A DNA stretch of 64,000 nt from CAIWKO01 sp964469155 (GTDB lineage Bacteria; Bacteroidota; Bacteroidia; Bacteroidales; CAIWKO01), in NCBI GenBank assembly GCA_964469155.1, contig CAYXXU010000008.1, positions 10,004 to 74,003 on the forward strand. Direction: 5' to 3'. This document shows, in pieces, positions 43,902-53,839 of this stretch; the stretch's first letter is position 1, and each line of letters opens with the position of its first letter. The translations under genes and the position numbers were made by a program. The notes under the pieces are model-generated. The model was not told the DNA's origin and ran no database searches. It was given only the letters and a program-made list of their open reading frames with translations.

Positions 43902-45368
43902 ATGCTCTTCAACTCTCTGCAGTTTCTCATCTTTTTCGTTATCATCACCTTTGCTTATTTCCTGTTGCCCCATCGTTTCCGCTGGGCGCTGCTGCTGGCC
44001 GGAAGCTGCTATTTCTACATGGCCTTTGTGCCGGTTTATATATTGATACTCGGATTTACCATAGTCATCGATTACTTTGCAGGCATATTGCTCGAACAAA
44101 GCCAGGGCCGTAACCGCCGATGGTATCTTATCGCCAGCCTCATTGCCAACATAGGCGTGCTGGCCGTGTTCAAATACTATAACTTCCTTAACGATAACCT
44201 CACTTTATTGCTGCAGGGGTTCACCCTCAGCAACCCTGTCCCCTACCTGTCGATACTGTTGCCCATCGGACTTTCTTTCCACACCTTCCAGGCCATGAGC
44301 TACACCATCGAAGTGTATCGTGGTCATCAGAAAGCCGAACGCAACTTCGGAATCTATGCCTTGTACGTAATGTTCTATCCGCAATTGGTTGCCGGGCCAA
44401 TAGAGCGTCCGCAAAACCTGATCCACCAATTCTATGAGAAACATTATTTCGACTATCAGCGCGTAACCGACGGCCTCAAACTCATGGCCTGGGGATTATT
44501 CAAAAAAGTAGTGATCGCCGACCGCCTGGCAACCATTGTCGACAATGTTTACAACAACCCCACCGAACACACAGGCCTCAGCCTCATCATAGCCACCATA
44601 TTCTTTTCTTTTCAGATATTCTGCGACTTCTCGGGCTATTCCGATATGGCCATAGGCGCTGCCAAGGTAATGGGGTTCAAACTGATGAAAAACTTCGACC
44701 GCCCGTATCATTCCCGAAGCATTCACGAGTTCTGGTCGCGATGGCACATCTCACTTTCTACCTGGTTCCGCGATTACCTGTATATCTCGCTGGGTGGCAA
44801 CCGGGTTTCCATTCCGCGTTGGTATCTCAATCTCTTCCTGGTATTCCTCATCAGTGGTTTGTGGCATGGCGCCAACTGGACCTTCATCATATGGGGAGCC
44901 CTGCATGGTTTCTACCTCGTATTTGCACTTGTCACCAAAAAGCCCCGTCTGAAACTCTCACATTTGGTTGGATTAGACCGCGTGCCGCGTTTCAACAATA
45001 TCCTGCAGATTTTCATAACCTTTGTGCTGGCCACCTTTGCGTGGATATTTTTCCGGGCAAATAATCTGTCGGATGCCTTTTATATTATTAAGAATTCCTT
45101 TACAGGATTGGCCGCCAATTTCCACGACCTCATGAATCATGTCCCCATTCAGCTCGAACTTGGCTCAACCAATGCGCAGATAGCTGTCGGAATAGCGGCC
45201 ATTGTGCTGATGGAAACCATTCATATTTTCCAAAACCGCCTCAGCATCATCGAATGGATACGCAGCAAACCCACCTACATCCGTTGGGGAATATATTACG
45301 GCGTATTTTTCCTTATTCTCTTCTTCGGGGTTTACGAAAACAGGCAGTTCATTTATTTTCAATTCTAA
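43902..45368 (+). CDS. MBOAT family O-acyltransferase (AlgI/DltB-like)
   Basis: 488 aa, about 11 hydrophobic segments. HEFWSRWHISLSTWFRDYLY and LWHGANWTFIIWGALHG are the two conserved MBOAT elements; the putative catalytic His is H322. Membrane enzymes of this type transfer acyl groups, usually acetyl, to extracytoplasmic glycans such as alginate, teichoic acid or cellulose. The SGNH-like gene starts 3 bp after the stop, giving the two-gene O-acylation module. The glycan target is unknown. The 10-bp array lies just upstream. Confidence 0.9.
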   Translation: MLFNSLQFLIFFVIITFAYFLLPHRFRWALLLAGSCYFYMAFVPVYILILGFTIVIDYFAGILLEQSQGRNRRWYLIASLIANIGVLAVFKYYNFLNDNLTLLLQGFTLSNPVPYLSILLPIGLSFHTFQAMSYTIEVYRGHQKAERNFGIYALYVMFYPQLVAGPIERPQNLIHQFYEKHYFDYQRVTDGLKLMAWGLFKKVVIADRLATIVDNVYNNPTEHTGLSLIIATIFFSFQIFCDFSGYSDMAIGAAKVMGFKLMKNFDRPYHSRSIHEFWSRWHISLSTWFRDYLYISLGGNRVSIPRWYLNLFLVFLISGLWHGANWTFIIWGALHGFYLVFALVTKKPRLKLSHLVGLDRVPRFNNILQIFITFVLATFAWIFFRANNLSDAFYIIKNSFTGLAANFHDLMNHVPIQLELGSTNAQIAVGIAAIVLMETIHIFQNRLSIIEWIRSKPTYIRWGIYYGVFFLILFFGVYENRQFIYFQF

Positions 45369-45371
45369 AGA

Positions 45372-46337
45372 ATGAAAACAGGGAGCAAAAAATTCATCAT
45401 TAAGGGCCTTATTTTCATCATACCTGTATTTATTATTTTAGGGTTGATAGAATACAAACTTTACCAGATACCCAACGGATATAATAAAAAACGCGCCCTT
45501 CTCGAAAGCCAGCTCGATAGCCTCGAAGTGCTGGTGTTGGGATCGTCGCAAGCGCTGCATGGCATCAACCCCGCTTACTTCTCCCTGAAAGGATTCAATG
45601 TGGCCAACAACAGCCAGTCGCTCTATTACGACACCCAGATTGCCCTGAAATACATCGACCGCATGAAACGACTGAAATGCGTTGTAGTGAACATTTCTTA
45701 TTTCTCGTTGTGGAACCAGTTGGAAGACCTGCCTGAAGACTGGCGCGATTCATTCTATTATTATTTCTGGGACATTAAATATCCTGGACTCAAAATACTA
45801 AATGCAAAGAATTACAGCCTGATTATGTTGTACGGCACACAGAACGCCCTGCAATATACGGCAGAACGCTTTCATGTCGACCTGACCGAACATATGAGCC
45901 CAAACGGTTGGATAAAGACCGATACCCTACCCAACAATCCCCAGATCAGCGATGAATCAGGCAGGAAACGTGTGGAATTTCACGACAAGATACGGCACCA
46001 AAAACGCTTTACAGAAAACATCGCCCTGTTGGAAAACTTCATCAGCGAATGTAAAAAACGCAAGGTGGATGTTACCTTTGTCATGACTCCGGTTTATGAA
46101 ACCTATTACAGGTATGCTAATCCGGAAGTGATCCGGAAAAACAAACTTGCCCTGAATAAATTATGCAAAAAGTATGGCTGCAGATATTTTAATTACTTCA
46201 TCGACCCGCGTTTTACCATTAAAGACTTTAACGACAACGACCACCTGAATTTTATGGGGGCCCGGAAATTCAGCACCCTGCTGAACAACGACTTTATTTC
46301 GGCTTATTCGAAAGATACACTGCTGATCAAAAAATAA
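45372..46337 (+). CDS. SGNH-like acylation partner protein
   Basis: 321 aa. One N-terminal transmembrane helix (about residues 9-28), then VLVLGSSQALHGINPAYF, where the Ser after G is placed like the SGNH block I nucleophile. A late DNDHLNFMGARKF matches the D-x-x-H block V. Such periplasmic AlgJ/DltD-like proteins pair with MBOAT acyltransferases to pass acyl groups to the polymer. Its coupling to the preceding gene (3 bp) supports that role. Confidence 0.75.
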   Translation: MKTGSKKFIIKGLIFIIPVFIILGLIEYKLYQIPNGYNKKRALLESQLDSLEVLVLGSSQALHGINPAYFSLKGFNVANNSQSLYYDTQIALKYIDRMKRLKCVVVNISYFSLWNQLEDLPEDWRDSFYYYFWDIKYPGLKILNAKNYSLIMLYGTQNALQYTAERFHVDLTEHMSPNGWIKTDTLPNNPQISDESGRKRVEFHDKIRHQKRFTENIALLENFISECKKRKVDVTFVMTPVYETYYRYANPEVIRKNKLALNKLCKKYGCRYFNYFIDPRFTIKDFNDNDHLNFMGARKFSTLLNNDFISAYSKDTLLIKK

Positions 46338-46339
46338 AC

Positions 46340-47884
46340 CTATTCAACCACAAATTTTACGGAAGCATACAAACCATTGCTTCTGACAAGCTTTATCAGG
46401 TAGACGCCCGGAAAGAGATCTGTTGCTTTAATGGTAACCCTTGCCGACTGCTGTTCAATGGCAGCATCCTTCACACATTTCCCTGCCATATCAAATATCC
46501 GGTACGATAAGTAACCGCCCTCCGTCAGTTCAATGGTCGCTTCCGCAGCAACCGGATTGGGATACACCCTGAGGGGTGGCGTATCTTCATAGTTTGCAAT
46601 ACTGTTCGAACATAAGGCAAAACATGAATAAGAAGTCCAACTGGGTGGGTAACATTTGGTGATCACGGTCAGATCGCCCGAATCCAAAACAATGGGCAGT
46701 TCTTCAGCCACAATGCTCAGCATGGAATCAAAGAGCGGATCGAAAGAAGTTTCATTACAACCCGAAAGCCCGTTTGCCGAAGTTTTCACTATGTACAGAT
46801 TGTGATAAATCGTATCGGAGTAATTCGAAAAACCCACATTCACCAGGGTATTATCATTCAGCAATTGGTTATCGTAGAACACTTCATTTTCATTGGTTCC
46901 GTAGGACCGGCTCCAGTGTATGGTTCCGTCAGTGGCCTGCAGACATAACGAAATGGCATCACCATTAACAGTCGAATCGGGGCGCTCCCGCCCGGCAATA
47001 TACAACCGTGAATGATCGCTGCTGGCCGAAATGCTGTAAGCTGTTTCGTTGGCATTATTCCCAATCAGTTTTACCCATTCTACATTACCGGCCGAATCTG
47101 TCTTCATCACAAACAAATTCTCACCCGACTTGGAATTATCCGGCGACATGCTCCCGCACACAAACAGATCGCCATGGGTAGTATCTTCAACTATATCATA
47201 CAAACAGCCAAAGCCATATACCTTGCTCCAGGTCAATTCACCATTGGCATTGGTCTTGGTAAGGCTTATCTTTCCCGCCATGCTGCCGGCCATAATAAGA
47301 TCGCCTGAGCCACTTGCGATAAGCTTCTCTGCATGGTCGTCGTCCGAAGCAGTGCCAAAAGTTCTTTGCCACAACTGCTCACCCACCTTGCTGATCCTTA
47401 TCAACAGCATATCCTTATCTGCCAAATCAAAACCATTCGATTGGCCGCAGATAACAAAATCACCGTTATCCATTTCCTTCACATCGGCAGGAATATCGAA
47501 CCCGGACGATCCAAAAACCTTTATCCATTCTATTTGTCCGGCAGAATCGGTATTGAACACCATGATATCATCAGAACCTATTCCTCCGGAAATTATATCG
47601 TATATCACCAGGTAACCGTTGTTGCTTTGCCTGATTACATAGCTCCGGTGATACATCAAAGGAGATAAATACTTCTTAACCCAAACCACATTGCTGTTAG
47701 TATCCACCTTAAAAAGGCTTCCTGCGCAGGCAGCCACATAGTTCCCATCTTGCGAGATGCATAACGAATGAGCTTCACCCGGGAAACCGGTTCCAACAAG
47801 TTTCTGAAACTGGTTCTGGGCATGGGCATAAGAAAACAATAAAATAAATAAGGCTGATAGGTATAGAATTTTTTTCACCGGCAA
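46340..47884 (-). CDS. T9SS-exported beta-propeller-like repeat protein
   Basis: 514 aa with a signal peptide (ending near AHAQ). About seven repeats of the type GGDFVICGQSNG...DMLLIRISKVGEQLWQRTFG (residues about 40-370), each ending W-x-K/R-x-Y/F-G, suggest a beta-propeller. The C-terminus is a T9SS type A CTD (LRVYPNPVAAEATIEL ... GVYLIKLVRSNG). Probably surface-exposed, of unknown ligand. Convergent with the SGNH gene 2 bp away. CAAAATTA at 47896-47903 is a candidate minus-strand -7 element. Confidence 0.8.
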   Translation of the reverse strand: MPVKKILYLSALFILLFSYAHAQNQFQKLVGTGFPGEAHSLCISQDGNYVAACAGSLFKVDTNSNVVWVKKYLSPLMYHRSYVIRQSNNGYLVIYDIISGGIGSDDIMVFNTDSAGQIEWIKVFGSSGFDIPADVKEMDNGDFVICGQSNGFDLADKDMLLIRISKVGEQLWQRTFGTASDDDHAEKLIASGSGDLIMAGSMAGKISLTKTNANGELTWSKVYGFGCLYDIVEDTTHGDLFVCGSMSPDNSKSGENLFVMKTDSAGNVEWVKLIGNNANETAYSISASSDHSRLYIAGRERPDSTVNGDAISLCLQATDGTIHWSRSYGTNENEVFYDNQLLNDNTLVNVGFSNYSDTIYHNLYIVKTSANGLSGCNETSFDPLFDSMLSIVAEELPIVLDSGDLTVITKCYPPSWTSYSCFALCSNSIANYEDTPPLRVYPNPVAAEATIELTEGGYLSYRIFDMAGKCVKDAAIEQQSARVTIKATDLFPGVYLIKLVRSNGLYASVKFVVE

Positions 47885-47975
47885 AGTATTGCTGACAAAA
47901 TTACGATATTATTCGCTAACCGACACCTTTGGCTCTGTGTTAAGAAAAGTGTTGGTTAATTAACAAGAAAACGTA

Positions 47976-48005
47976 TTGTGCCCTCTTTAAAAATTATTAG
48001 TTTTG
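47976..48005 (+). promoter_or_regulatory. Promoter for the alpha-oxoamine synthase gene
   Basis: TTG (47976-47978), 19 bp, then TAGTTTTG (47998-48005), 38 bp before the ATG at 48044. Confidence 0.55.
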
Positions 48006-48043
48006 CACCCGATTAATTTTTCGTTTCACTAATACAAATTGCT

Positions 48044-49294
48044 GTGGATTTATTTGATAAAATACTTAAGAATTACGGGCCTCTCGGACAATATTACAAG
48101 CAGGGCCATGGTTACTTTTTCTTCCCAAAGCTGGAAGGAAGGATCTCTAACAAAATGATTTTCCGTGGCAAAGAACATCTTTGCTGGAGTTTAAATAATT
48201 ATATCGGTTTGGCCGATCATCCCGAAGTGCGTAAAACTGATGCCGAAGCTGCCGCTGAATGGGGATTTGGTTCACCTATGGGTGCCCGTATGATGTCGGG
48301 ACAGACTGATTTTCACGAAAAACTGGAACGCGATCTGGCTTCGTTTGTTAGTAAAGAGGCTGCTTATCTGCTTAATTTCGGTTATCCCGGTATGGTTTCT
48401 CTTATCGATGCTTTGGTTGACCGTCATGATGTTATCGTTTACGATTCCGAGGCGCATGCATGTATTCTCGATGGATTGCGCATGGTCCTGGCCAAACGCT
48501 TTGTTTATAAACATAGTGATTTGGAAGCCCTGGAAAAGAACCTGGGAAGAGCCACCAAACTGGTTGAGAAAACAGGCGGCAGCATACTGGTAATCACCGA
48601 AGGTGTTTACGGAATGGTGGGCGATATTGCCAAGCTCGATCAGATTGTTGCCATGAAAAAGAAATTCCAGTTCCGCTTGCTGGTTGATGATGCTCATGGT
48701 TTTGGAACTATGGGTGCAACAGGTGCAGGAACCGGCGAACATCTGGGCGTACAGGATGGTGTGGATGTGTATTTTGCAACTTTTGCCAAAGCAATGGCAA
48801 TGATTGGTGGATTCATTGCATCAAAAAAAGAAGTTATTGACTATCTGCATTATAACATGCGTTCGCAGGTATATGCCAAATCAATGCCCATGCCATTGGT
48901 AATTGGTGCCATGAAACGCCTGGAACTGCTTAAGAACAGTCCTGAATTGCGCGAAAAACTCTGGACAATCGTTCATGCATTGCGCGATGGCTTGCGCCAG
49001 GTTGGTTTCGATATGGGTGTCGCCGAATCGCCGGTTACTCCTGTTTTCCTGAAAGGTTCCCTACAGGAAGCGACACAATTGATTTACGATCTGCGCGAGA
49101 ACCACCGCATTTTCTGTAATGTTGTCATATATCCTGTAGTTCCGAAAGGTGTTATTATGATTCGGCTTATTCCTACGGCTACTCATACCATGGAAGATGT
49201 AAAATACACCATCGACTGTTTTGCACAGGTGGCCGAAAAACTTAAGAACGGAAGCTATTCAACTACCGAATACGCTGATATCAGCGAGAAATAA
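48044..49294 (+). CDS. Alpha-oxoamine synthase family PLP enzyme (AONS/KBL/SPT-like)
   Basis: 416 aa. The PLP lysine K249 lies in TFAKAMAMIGG. DDAHGFGTMGATGAGTGEH holds the Asp and His that contact the cofactor, and NNYIGLADHPEV, GARMMSGQTDFHEKLERDLA and YDSEAHACILDG complete the fold. These enzymes condense an amino acid with an acyl-CoA. The Bacteroidota group with this N-terminus (GPLGQYYKQGHGYFFFPKLEG cut: GPLGQYYKQGHG) is distinct from classical BioF and could be a serine palmitoyltransferase-like enzyme. The substrate cannot be fixed from sequence. A strong terminator follows. Confidence 0.8.
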   Translation: MDLFDKILKNYGPLGQYYKQGHGYFFFPKLEGRISNKMIFRGKEHLCWSLNNYIGLADHPEVRKTDAEAAAEWGFGSPMGARMMSGQTDFHEKLERDLASFVSKEAAYLLNFGYPGMVSLIDALVDRHDVIVYDSEAHACILDGLRMVLAKRFVYKHSDLEALEKNLGRATKLVEKTGGSILVITEGVYGMVGDIAKLDQIVAMKKKFQFRLLVDDAHGFGTMGATGAGTGEHLGVQDGVDVYFATFAKAMAMIGGFIASKKEVIDYLHYNMRSQVYAKSMPMPLVIGAMKRLELLKNSPELREKLWTIVHALRDGLRQVGFDMGVAESPVTPVFLKGSLQEATQLIYDLRENHRIFCNVVIYPVVPKGVIMIRLIPTATHTMEDVKYTIDCFAQVAEKLKNGSYSTTEYADISEK

Positions 49295-49311
49295 TACGGT
49301 TATTCCCAAAT

Positions 49312-49352
49312 AATAACGCCCCGTTTGATGACAAGCGGGGCGTTATTTTTTT
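49312..49352. terminator. Strong terminator between convergent genes
   Basis: AATAACGCCCCG (49312-49323) pairs perfectly with CGGGGCGTTATT (49336-49347), with T-run at 49346-49351. Confidence 0.9.
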
Positions 49353-49366
49353 AGATGGTTAAAGGT

Positions 49367-49849
49367 TTAGAGAAATATATTTGGCAGGTCGTCCATATTA
49401 TTAATAACCTTATCTGCTTTTTCAAAGTTGCCTCCAATCATTTTTTCATCGAACAACACGGTAAACATACCGCATTGCCTGGCGCCGACGATATCCTTTT
49501 CGTAAAGATTACCAATCATGGCACAATTTTCGGGTAAAACACCAATCTGTTTTGCTATGCACTCAAAGAATCTGACATCGGGTTTTTCAAATTTCAGGTC
49601 TTTCGACGAAAAAAAGTATGCAAAATAAGGCAGGGCTCCTATCCTCTGTAAAGCTTTTTTCATTGCCCCGGTATCCGACTGACCGGCATTAGTGGCAATA
49701 ACCATTATAAACTTATTATGCAATTGTCTCAAAGCTTCTTCAGCACCGGGTATCCATTCCACATGGTCCCAGGTGTACATGGGGCCATCCTTTTCCGGAA
49801 AATCCCTCATAATGGTATCACCCCAATCGAAAATTAAAGCCTGTACCAT
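49367..49849 (-). CDS. HAD superfamily hydrolase
   Basis: 160 aa from the chosen start at 49849. The frame is open to 49897, but the upstream residues look untranslated and ALIFDWGDT should lie at the very N-terminus. Motif I is DWGDT, motif II ATNAGQS, motif III KPDVRFFE with Lys, and motif IV CAMIGNLYEKDIVGARQCGM, where the usual D-D/D-S pair is N-x-x-x-K-D. Predicted cytoplasmic phosphatase of unknown substrate, with a small cap. Confidence 0.75.
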   Translation of the reverse strand: MVQALIFDWGDTIMRDFPEKDGPMYTWDHVEWIPGAEEALRQLHNKFIMVIATNAGQSDTGAMKKALQRIGALPYFAYFFSSKDLKFEKPDVRFFECIAKQIGVLPENCAMIGNLYEKDIVGARQCGMFTVLFDEKMIGGNFEKADKVINNMDDLPNIFL

Positions 49850-49975
49850 GATAATTGAGTTTATTGGATTTATTAATTCGACAAAGCAAATCAACAATTT
49901 AGCAATTCAACAATTTAGCCATTCTTTCTTCCACTATTAATTATTCGTTATTCATTATTCATTATTCACTGTCCT

Positions 49976-50896
49976 CTACCCCATCCAGTTCAACACATCT
50001 TTATACACTTCTTTACGGTTAATCTCATTCAGCATTTCATGGCGGCCTTCGGAGTATATATTGAGTGTAAGGTCAGTAAATCCATTATTTTTCAGGAATG
50101 CATACATTGTTTTTGGGCCTTTCGAAAAATTCCCAACCGGGTCCATAGAACCTGAAAAGATAAGCACAGGAAGCTTTTTATTGACCTTTTCATATAGGTT
50201 ACTGCTATGGATAAATTTCAACAAACGGAAAAGTTCGCGGAAGAAAGAAGATGTGCAAACAAACCCGCAGAAAGGATCGGCTGTATATTTGGCACACACA
50301 TAATTATCGCGGCTCAGCCAGTCGAATGGTGTTTTCACAGGCTTGAATTTATCATTGTAAGCTCCAAAAGACAAAGTATCCAACAATTTGCTACGGTTCT
50401 TTAAGCCTTTTAAGGAGCATTGCAGTTGAGATATTAATAGAGCTGTGTTCAGTAATAACGATGGATGCCATGCAGTGCCGGATAATATCAATGCCTGTAT
50501 GGTTTCTGGAAATACTTCGAGGTAGGCCCTTGCATAGAAAGATCCCATACTGTGGCCCATCAATATCACCTTATTATCAGGAAATTTAGAGTGAATATAG
50601 GCATTCAGCATGAACATATCCTGAAGAACGGATCTCCAACTGTTGGTATTTGTAATGAAACCTGTTTCAGCAATACTACCTGCTGTCATGCCGTGTCCGC
50701 GATGATCATTTGCAAAAACAGCAAATCCGTTGGAGGTTAAAAACTTCGCAAAATCCTGATATCTGGCAGCGTGTTCAGCCATACCATGTGCAATTTGCAA
50801 AACTCCCCTGATCTTTGCGCCTTGATCGGGCAGCCATGAATAAACAAACACCCGGGTATTGTCATCAGATGTCAGGGAAAATTCTTCTGAGATCAT
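49976..50896 (-). CDS. Alpha/beta hydrolase (monoacylglycerol lipase-like)
   Basis: 306 aa. QIAHGMAEHAARYQDFA and GFAVFANDHRGHGMTAGS form the first strands and oxyanion region. GHSMGSF holds the nucleophile Ser (about residue 115). FSGSMDPVGNF carries the Asp, and SEGRHEMLNE the His near residue 292. This is the Hydrolase_4/monoacylglycerol lipase group (lysophospholipase-like). The start codon overlaps the stop of the upstream lysoplasmalogenase gene by 4 bp, so the two are translationally coupled and may share lipid turnover. Confidence 0.85.
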   Translation of the reverse strand: MISEEFSLTSDDNTRVFVYSWLPDQGAKIRGVLQIAHGMAEHAARYQDFAKFLTSNGFAVFANDHRGHGMTAGSIAETGFITNTNSWRSVLQDMFMLNAYIHSKFPDNKVILMGHSMGSFYARAYLEVFPETIQALILSGTAWHPSLLLNTALLISQLQCSLKGLKNRSKLLDTLSFGAYNDKFKPVKTPFDWLSRDNYVCAKYTADPFCGFVCTSSFFRELFRLLKFIHSSNLYEKVNKKLPVLIFSGSMDPVGNFSKGPKTMYAFLKNNGFTDLTLNIYSEGRHEMLNEINRKEVYKDVLNWMG

Positions 50897-51567
50897 ATTT
50901 TATAAGTATTCATAAATCCTGCAAGCAGGAAAATTTGCGCTACTATGTATGTCGACATGATATAAATTCCTCCGTATCTGACCTTCTTCCTGAAACTATC
51001 AATGGCCAAAATTGTATCTGAGATAATGAACAATAAAGAACCCAAATACTGAACAAAGGCTATTTCAGTTTTATGCTCCATCACGTTAAAAAAGCAAATA
51101 TACGAAACACTTAGCGATGCCAGTGTATAGAAAATTACAGGAATCTTAAAATTTCCCAGATAACGATATAGCAAGGCAAATATCAAAACACCAAGCAACA
51201 AATAAGCAAATCCGATAACAACAGATTCTGTTCCAATACGGGAAATGTGAACCTGGCAGGTCATCATAAAAACACTGTAAAAAGCCAACATAATAAAAAA
51301 GGAAAGCAACCCTGACAGGAAATAGACCTTTTTTTTATACCACAACAAAAAGCAATCACCCAGAAACGCAAATATTAGTGCCACAATGATGACTGGCAAA
51401 GGGTCATGGGTATTTAATATATAATACACAACCAAAACCGGGAGTATGAATGGCTTGGTAAAGAAGAGCCATTTGCTTTTTTCTAACCCATAGGATAATA
51501 AAGTACCTATCGAAGCATACAAAAAGATTATAAACAAAAACAGGTTTGCAATCAATGTAAGATCCAA
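50893..51567 (-). CDS. YhhN/TMEM86 family lysoplasmalogenase
   Basis: 224 aa with about eight transmembrane helices. ALIFAFLGDCFLLW and GSLLFIISDTILAIDSF hold the two conserved Asp residues of the YhhN family, which cleaves the vinyl-ether bond of lysoplasmalogens or related lysolipids. It is the first gene of a two-gene operon with a lipase-like hydrolase, overlapping by 4 bp. Confidence 0.85.
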   Translation of the reverse strand: MDLTLIANLFLFIIFLYASIGTLLSYGLEKSKWLFFTKPFILPVLVVYYILNTHDPLPVIIVALIFAFLGDCFLLWYKKKVYFLSGLLSFFIMLAFYSVFMMTCQVHISRIGTESVVIGFAYLLLGVLIFALLYRYLGNFKIPVIFYTLASLSVSYICFFNVMEHKTEIAFVQYLGSLLFIISDTILAIDSFRKKVRYGGIYIMSTYIVAQIFLLAGFMNTYKI

Positions 51568-51679
51568 GATGAAAATATTTCCAACAAACCTACTAATTTT
51601 TTTCTAAATAACAGATTAAATTAGCGGAATATGCTATAACAAGAAGCTTTTTATACATTTATAAATTGGGAAAGAAATA

Positions 51680-51710
51680 TTGTTTTTATGCTTTTTTAGT
51701 CGTATTTTTG
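51680..51710 (+). promoter_or_regulatory. Promoter for the lamin-tail/gliding CTD protein
   Basis: TTG (51680-51682), 20 bp, then TATTTTTG (51703-51710), 32 bp before the ATG at 51743. Confidence 0.55.
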
Positions 51711-51742
51711 TATCATAATAATTGGTCAACATCCATTATCTT

Positions 51743-53731
51743 ATGGAAAAGAAAATTCTTACATTGTTATTATTTTTCTTGTTCCGGAGTTTATTTCTTC
51801 CAGTTTCCTTTAGCCAGATAGTTTTTATAAATGAAGTCTGTACCAGTCCGCCCGGTGCCAGCACGGTTAATGCCAATTCATTATACAACACAGATGAACT
51901 TCCCTCCGATAACCAGGAATGGATTGAGCTTTACAATCCAAATCCCTGCAATAGCATTGATATCAGTTGTTTTACGCTGGGAGGTAATATGCTGCAATCA
52001 ACCATCAATGGTCCGGTTCCTAACTGGGGTGCCTTTACTTTTCCGGCAGGCACTATTATTCCCCCGGCAGGTTTTATTATTGTCGGAGGCAATCACTCCC
52101 AGGTTCCTATACTTGAATTCAACCTGACCGATTACCGTCAGAACACTTTTGGGACACAATATCTTGACGGAGCTTATAACCGCTGGTTTCTTCGGGATGA
52201 ATATGGCTGGGTTGCATTGTACAATGCATCAGGATCGCCGGTGGATGCTGTTTATTGGGATGCCTATGGTAATGCCTCAAATTTAAATACTGCGGGTGAA
52301 TATCAACAAAATATTGTAACTACCACCTCCTGCAGCGGCACACAGTCACTTGCTGCTGCCCGGAATATTGCAGGTATCGAGTACCTGGGGGCCTGTATGC
52401 CGTCGAGTTATCTTTCATTCCAGCGAAAAACAGATGGTTCTTCCACATGGAAAACAGGACCATCTACACCCACCCCTCATGTTTGCAACGGCCCCTGTGT
52501 TGAACCCCCTGAACTAAGTTTTGTGATTCAAAATGAGATTTGTTCAAAAGGAGACGGCAGTATTTCGATGACCATCACCGACGGACATACCGGGCCTTAC
52601 ACCACAAACTGGATTAACCCTGCCGGCTTACATACCAACACCCTGACGAATCTTTCTGCCGGGACTTACATTGTTCAGGTGGTTGATGCCTATAATTGCT
52701 ATATCGTATACGACACCGTTACTATCATCAATATTCCGGGTCCAATAATTTACATCGACAGTTCTCAAAATGAAATGTGCAGCGCTTCTGATGGAGCCAT
52801 ATTTACGCATGTTACCGGCGGAACCCCTCCCTATACATATTTATGGAATTCCAGTCCGGTGCAGCAAAACCAAAATCTGACAGGGGTACATGCCGGAGTT
52901 TATTCTGTTACCATGACCGATGCCAACGGATGCAAATCGTATGCTGATACCATTATCACTGATACTCCTCCCCCAAGCGTAGTGTTTGATAATATCCTAT
53001 CCGACACCTGCAATAAACACAGCGGTGCAATTCATGCAACAGCATTTGGAGGTCACCCTCCTTACTCTTTTGTATGGAGCACCAGTCCGACAGATAATTT
53101 AACATATATTTCCCATCTTTCTGAAGGAGTGTACACCGTTTCAGTAACGGATAGTATATGTTTAGCCACCGCTTCTGTTTATATCGGTAATATTCCCGGC
53201 CCTAAGGCTGATTTCCTGTTTTATCCGCGCATTGCCACTATTCAAAACCCCACTTTCCGTTTTGAAGACTGGTCAACAGGCAACATCGATCACTGGAGTT
53301 GGGATTTCGGAGATATGAGTGGCAGCAGCCATCCAAATCCTGTTCATACATACCATGGCATAGGAACTTATGAGGTGATGCTTAAGATAACCAACGATTA
53401 CGGTTGTGTTGATTCTATTACAAAACAAGCAATTGTGATTGATAAACCGGCTCTGTATATTCCGAATTGCTTTACTCCGAATGGCGATGGTATTAACGAT
53501 GAGTTCTTTGTGGTAGGACTCAATATCAGCGACCTAAAGTTTTATCTCTACAACCGTTGGGGCGAGCTGGTGTACACTTCTTTTAATATAGACGATCGCT
53601 GGAAAGGCAATTATAAAGGAAGGGTATTGCCCGACGGTATTTACAATTGGGTTGTATTCTACAACGAAGACTATGCAGGTGTGATGGTCATTCCTCAGAC
53701 AATGAAGGGTTTGTTGACCGTTCTGAAGTAG
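51743..53731 (+). CDS. Lamin-tail and PKD domain protein with gliding-motility-type CTD (T9SS type B)
   Basis: 662 aa from the ATG at 51743; the frame also opens with TTG at 51722, but the signal peptide begins at 51743. The lamin-tail domain is at about residues 25-190 (IVFINEVCTSP, EWIELYNPNPCNSIDI, FVVGG-type strand). Two or three SprB-like repeats follow (CSASDGAIFTHVTGGTPPYTYLW; GAIHATAFGGHPPYSFVW), then a PKD domain (WSWDFGDMSGSSHPNPVHTY). It ends in the type B CTD YIPNCFTPNGDGINDEF ... FYLYNRWGELVY. Large exported adhesin-like surface protein. Confidence 0.9.
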   Translation: MEKKILTLLLFFLFRSLFLPVSFSQIVFINEVCTSPPGASTVNANSLYNTDELPSDNQEWIELYNPNPCNSIDISCFTLGGNMLQSTINGPVPNWGAFTFPAGTIIPPAGFIIVGGNHSQVPILEFNLTDYRQNTFGTQYLDGAYNRWFLRDEYGWVALYNASGSPVDAVYWDAYGNASNLNTAGEYQQNIVTTTSCSGTQSLAAARNIAGIEYLGACMPSSYLSFQRKTDGSSTWKTGPSTPTPHVCNGPCVEPPELSFVIQNEICSKGDGSISMTITDGHTGPYTTNWINPAGLHTNTLTNLSAGTYIVQVVDAYNCYIVYDTVTIINIPGPIIYIDSSQNEMCSASDGAIFTHVTGGTPPYTYLWNSSPVQQNQNLTGVHAGVYSVTMTDANGCKSYADTIITDTPPPSVVFDNILSDTCNKHSGAIHATAFGGHPPYSFVWSTSPTDNLTYISHLSEGVYTVSVTDSICLATASVYIGNIPGPKADFLFYPRIATIQNPTFRFEDWSTGNIDHWSWDFGDMSGSSHPNPVHTYHGIGTYEVMLKITNDYGCVDSITKQAIVIDKPALYIPNCFTPNGDGINDEFFVVGLNISDLKFYLYNRWGELVYTSFNIDDRWKGNYKGRVLPDGIYNWVVFYNEDYAGVMVIPQTMKGLLTVLK

Positions 53732-53839
53732 TTTTAGCCTTACCATTTCAGGTTTCTTATCAAAAAAGAAAGCCTTCAAGCCATTTTTTTTCCGATATTT
53801 GCACTCGTTTTTTATTTTTTTACCAAATAACTACTTATC

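Noticed and set aside
43754..44113. 119-aa ORF overlapping the MBOAT start
   Set aside because: Out of frame with the clearly supported MBOAT gene.
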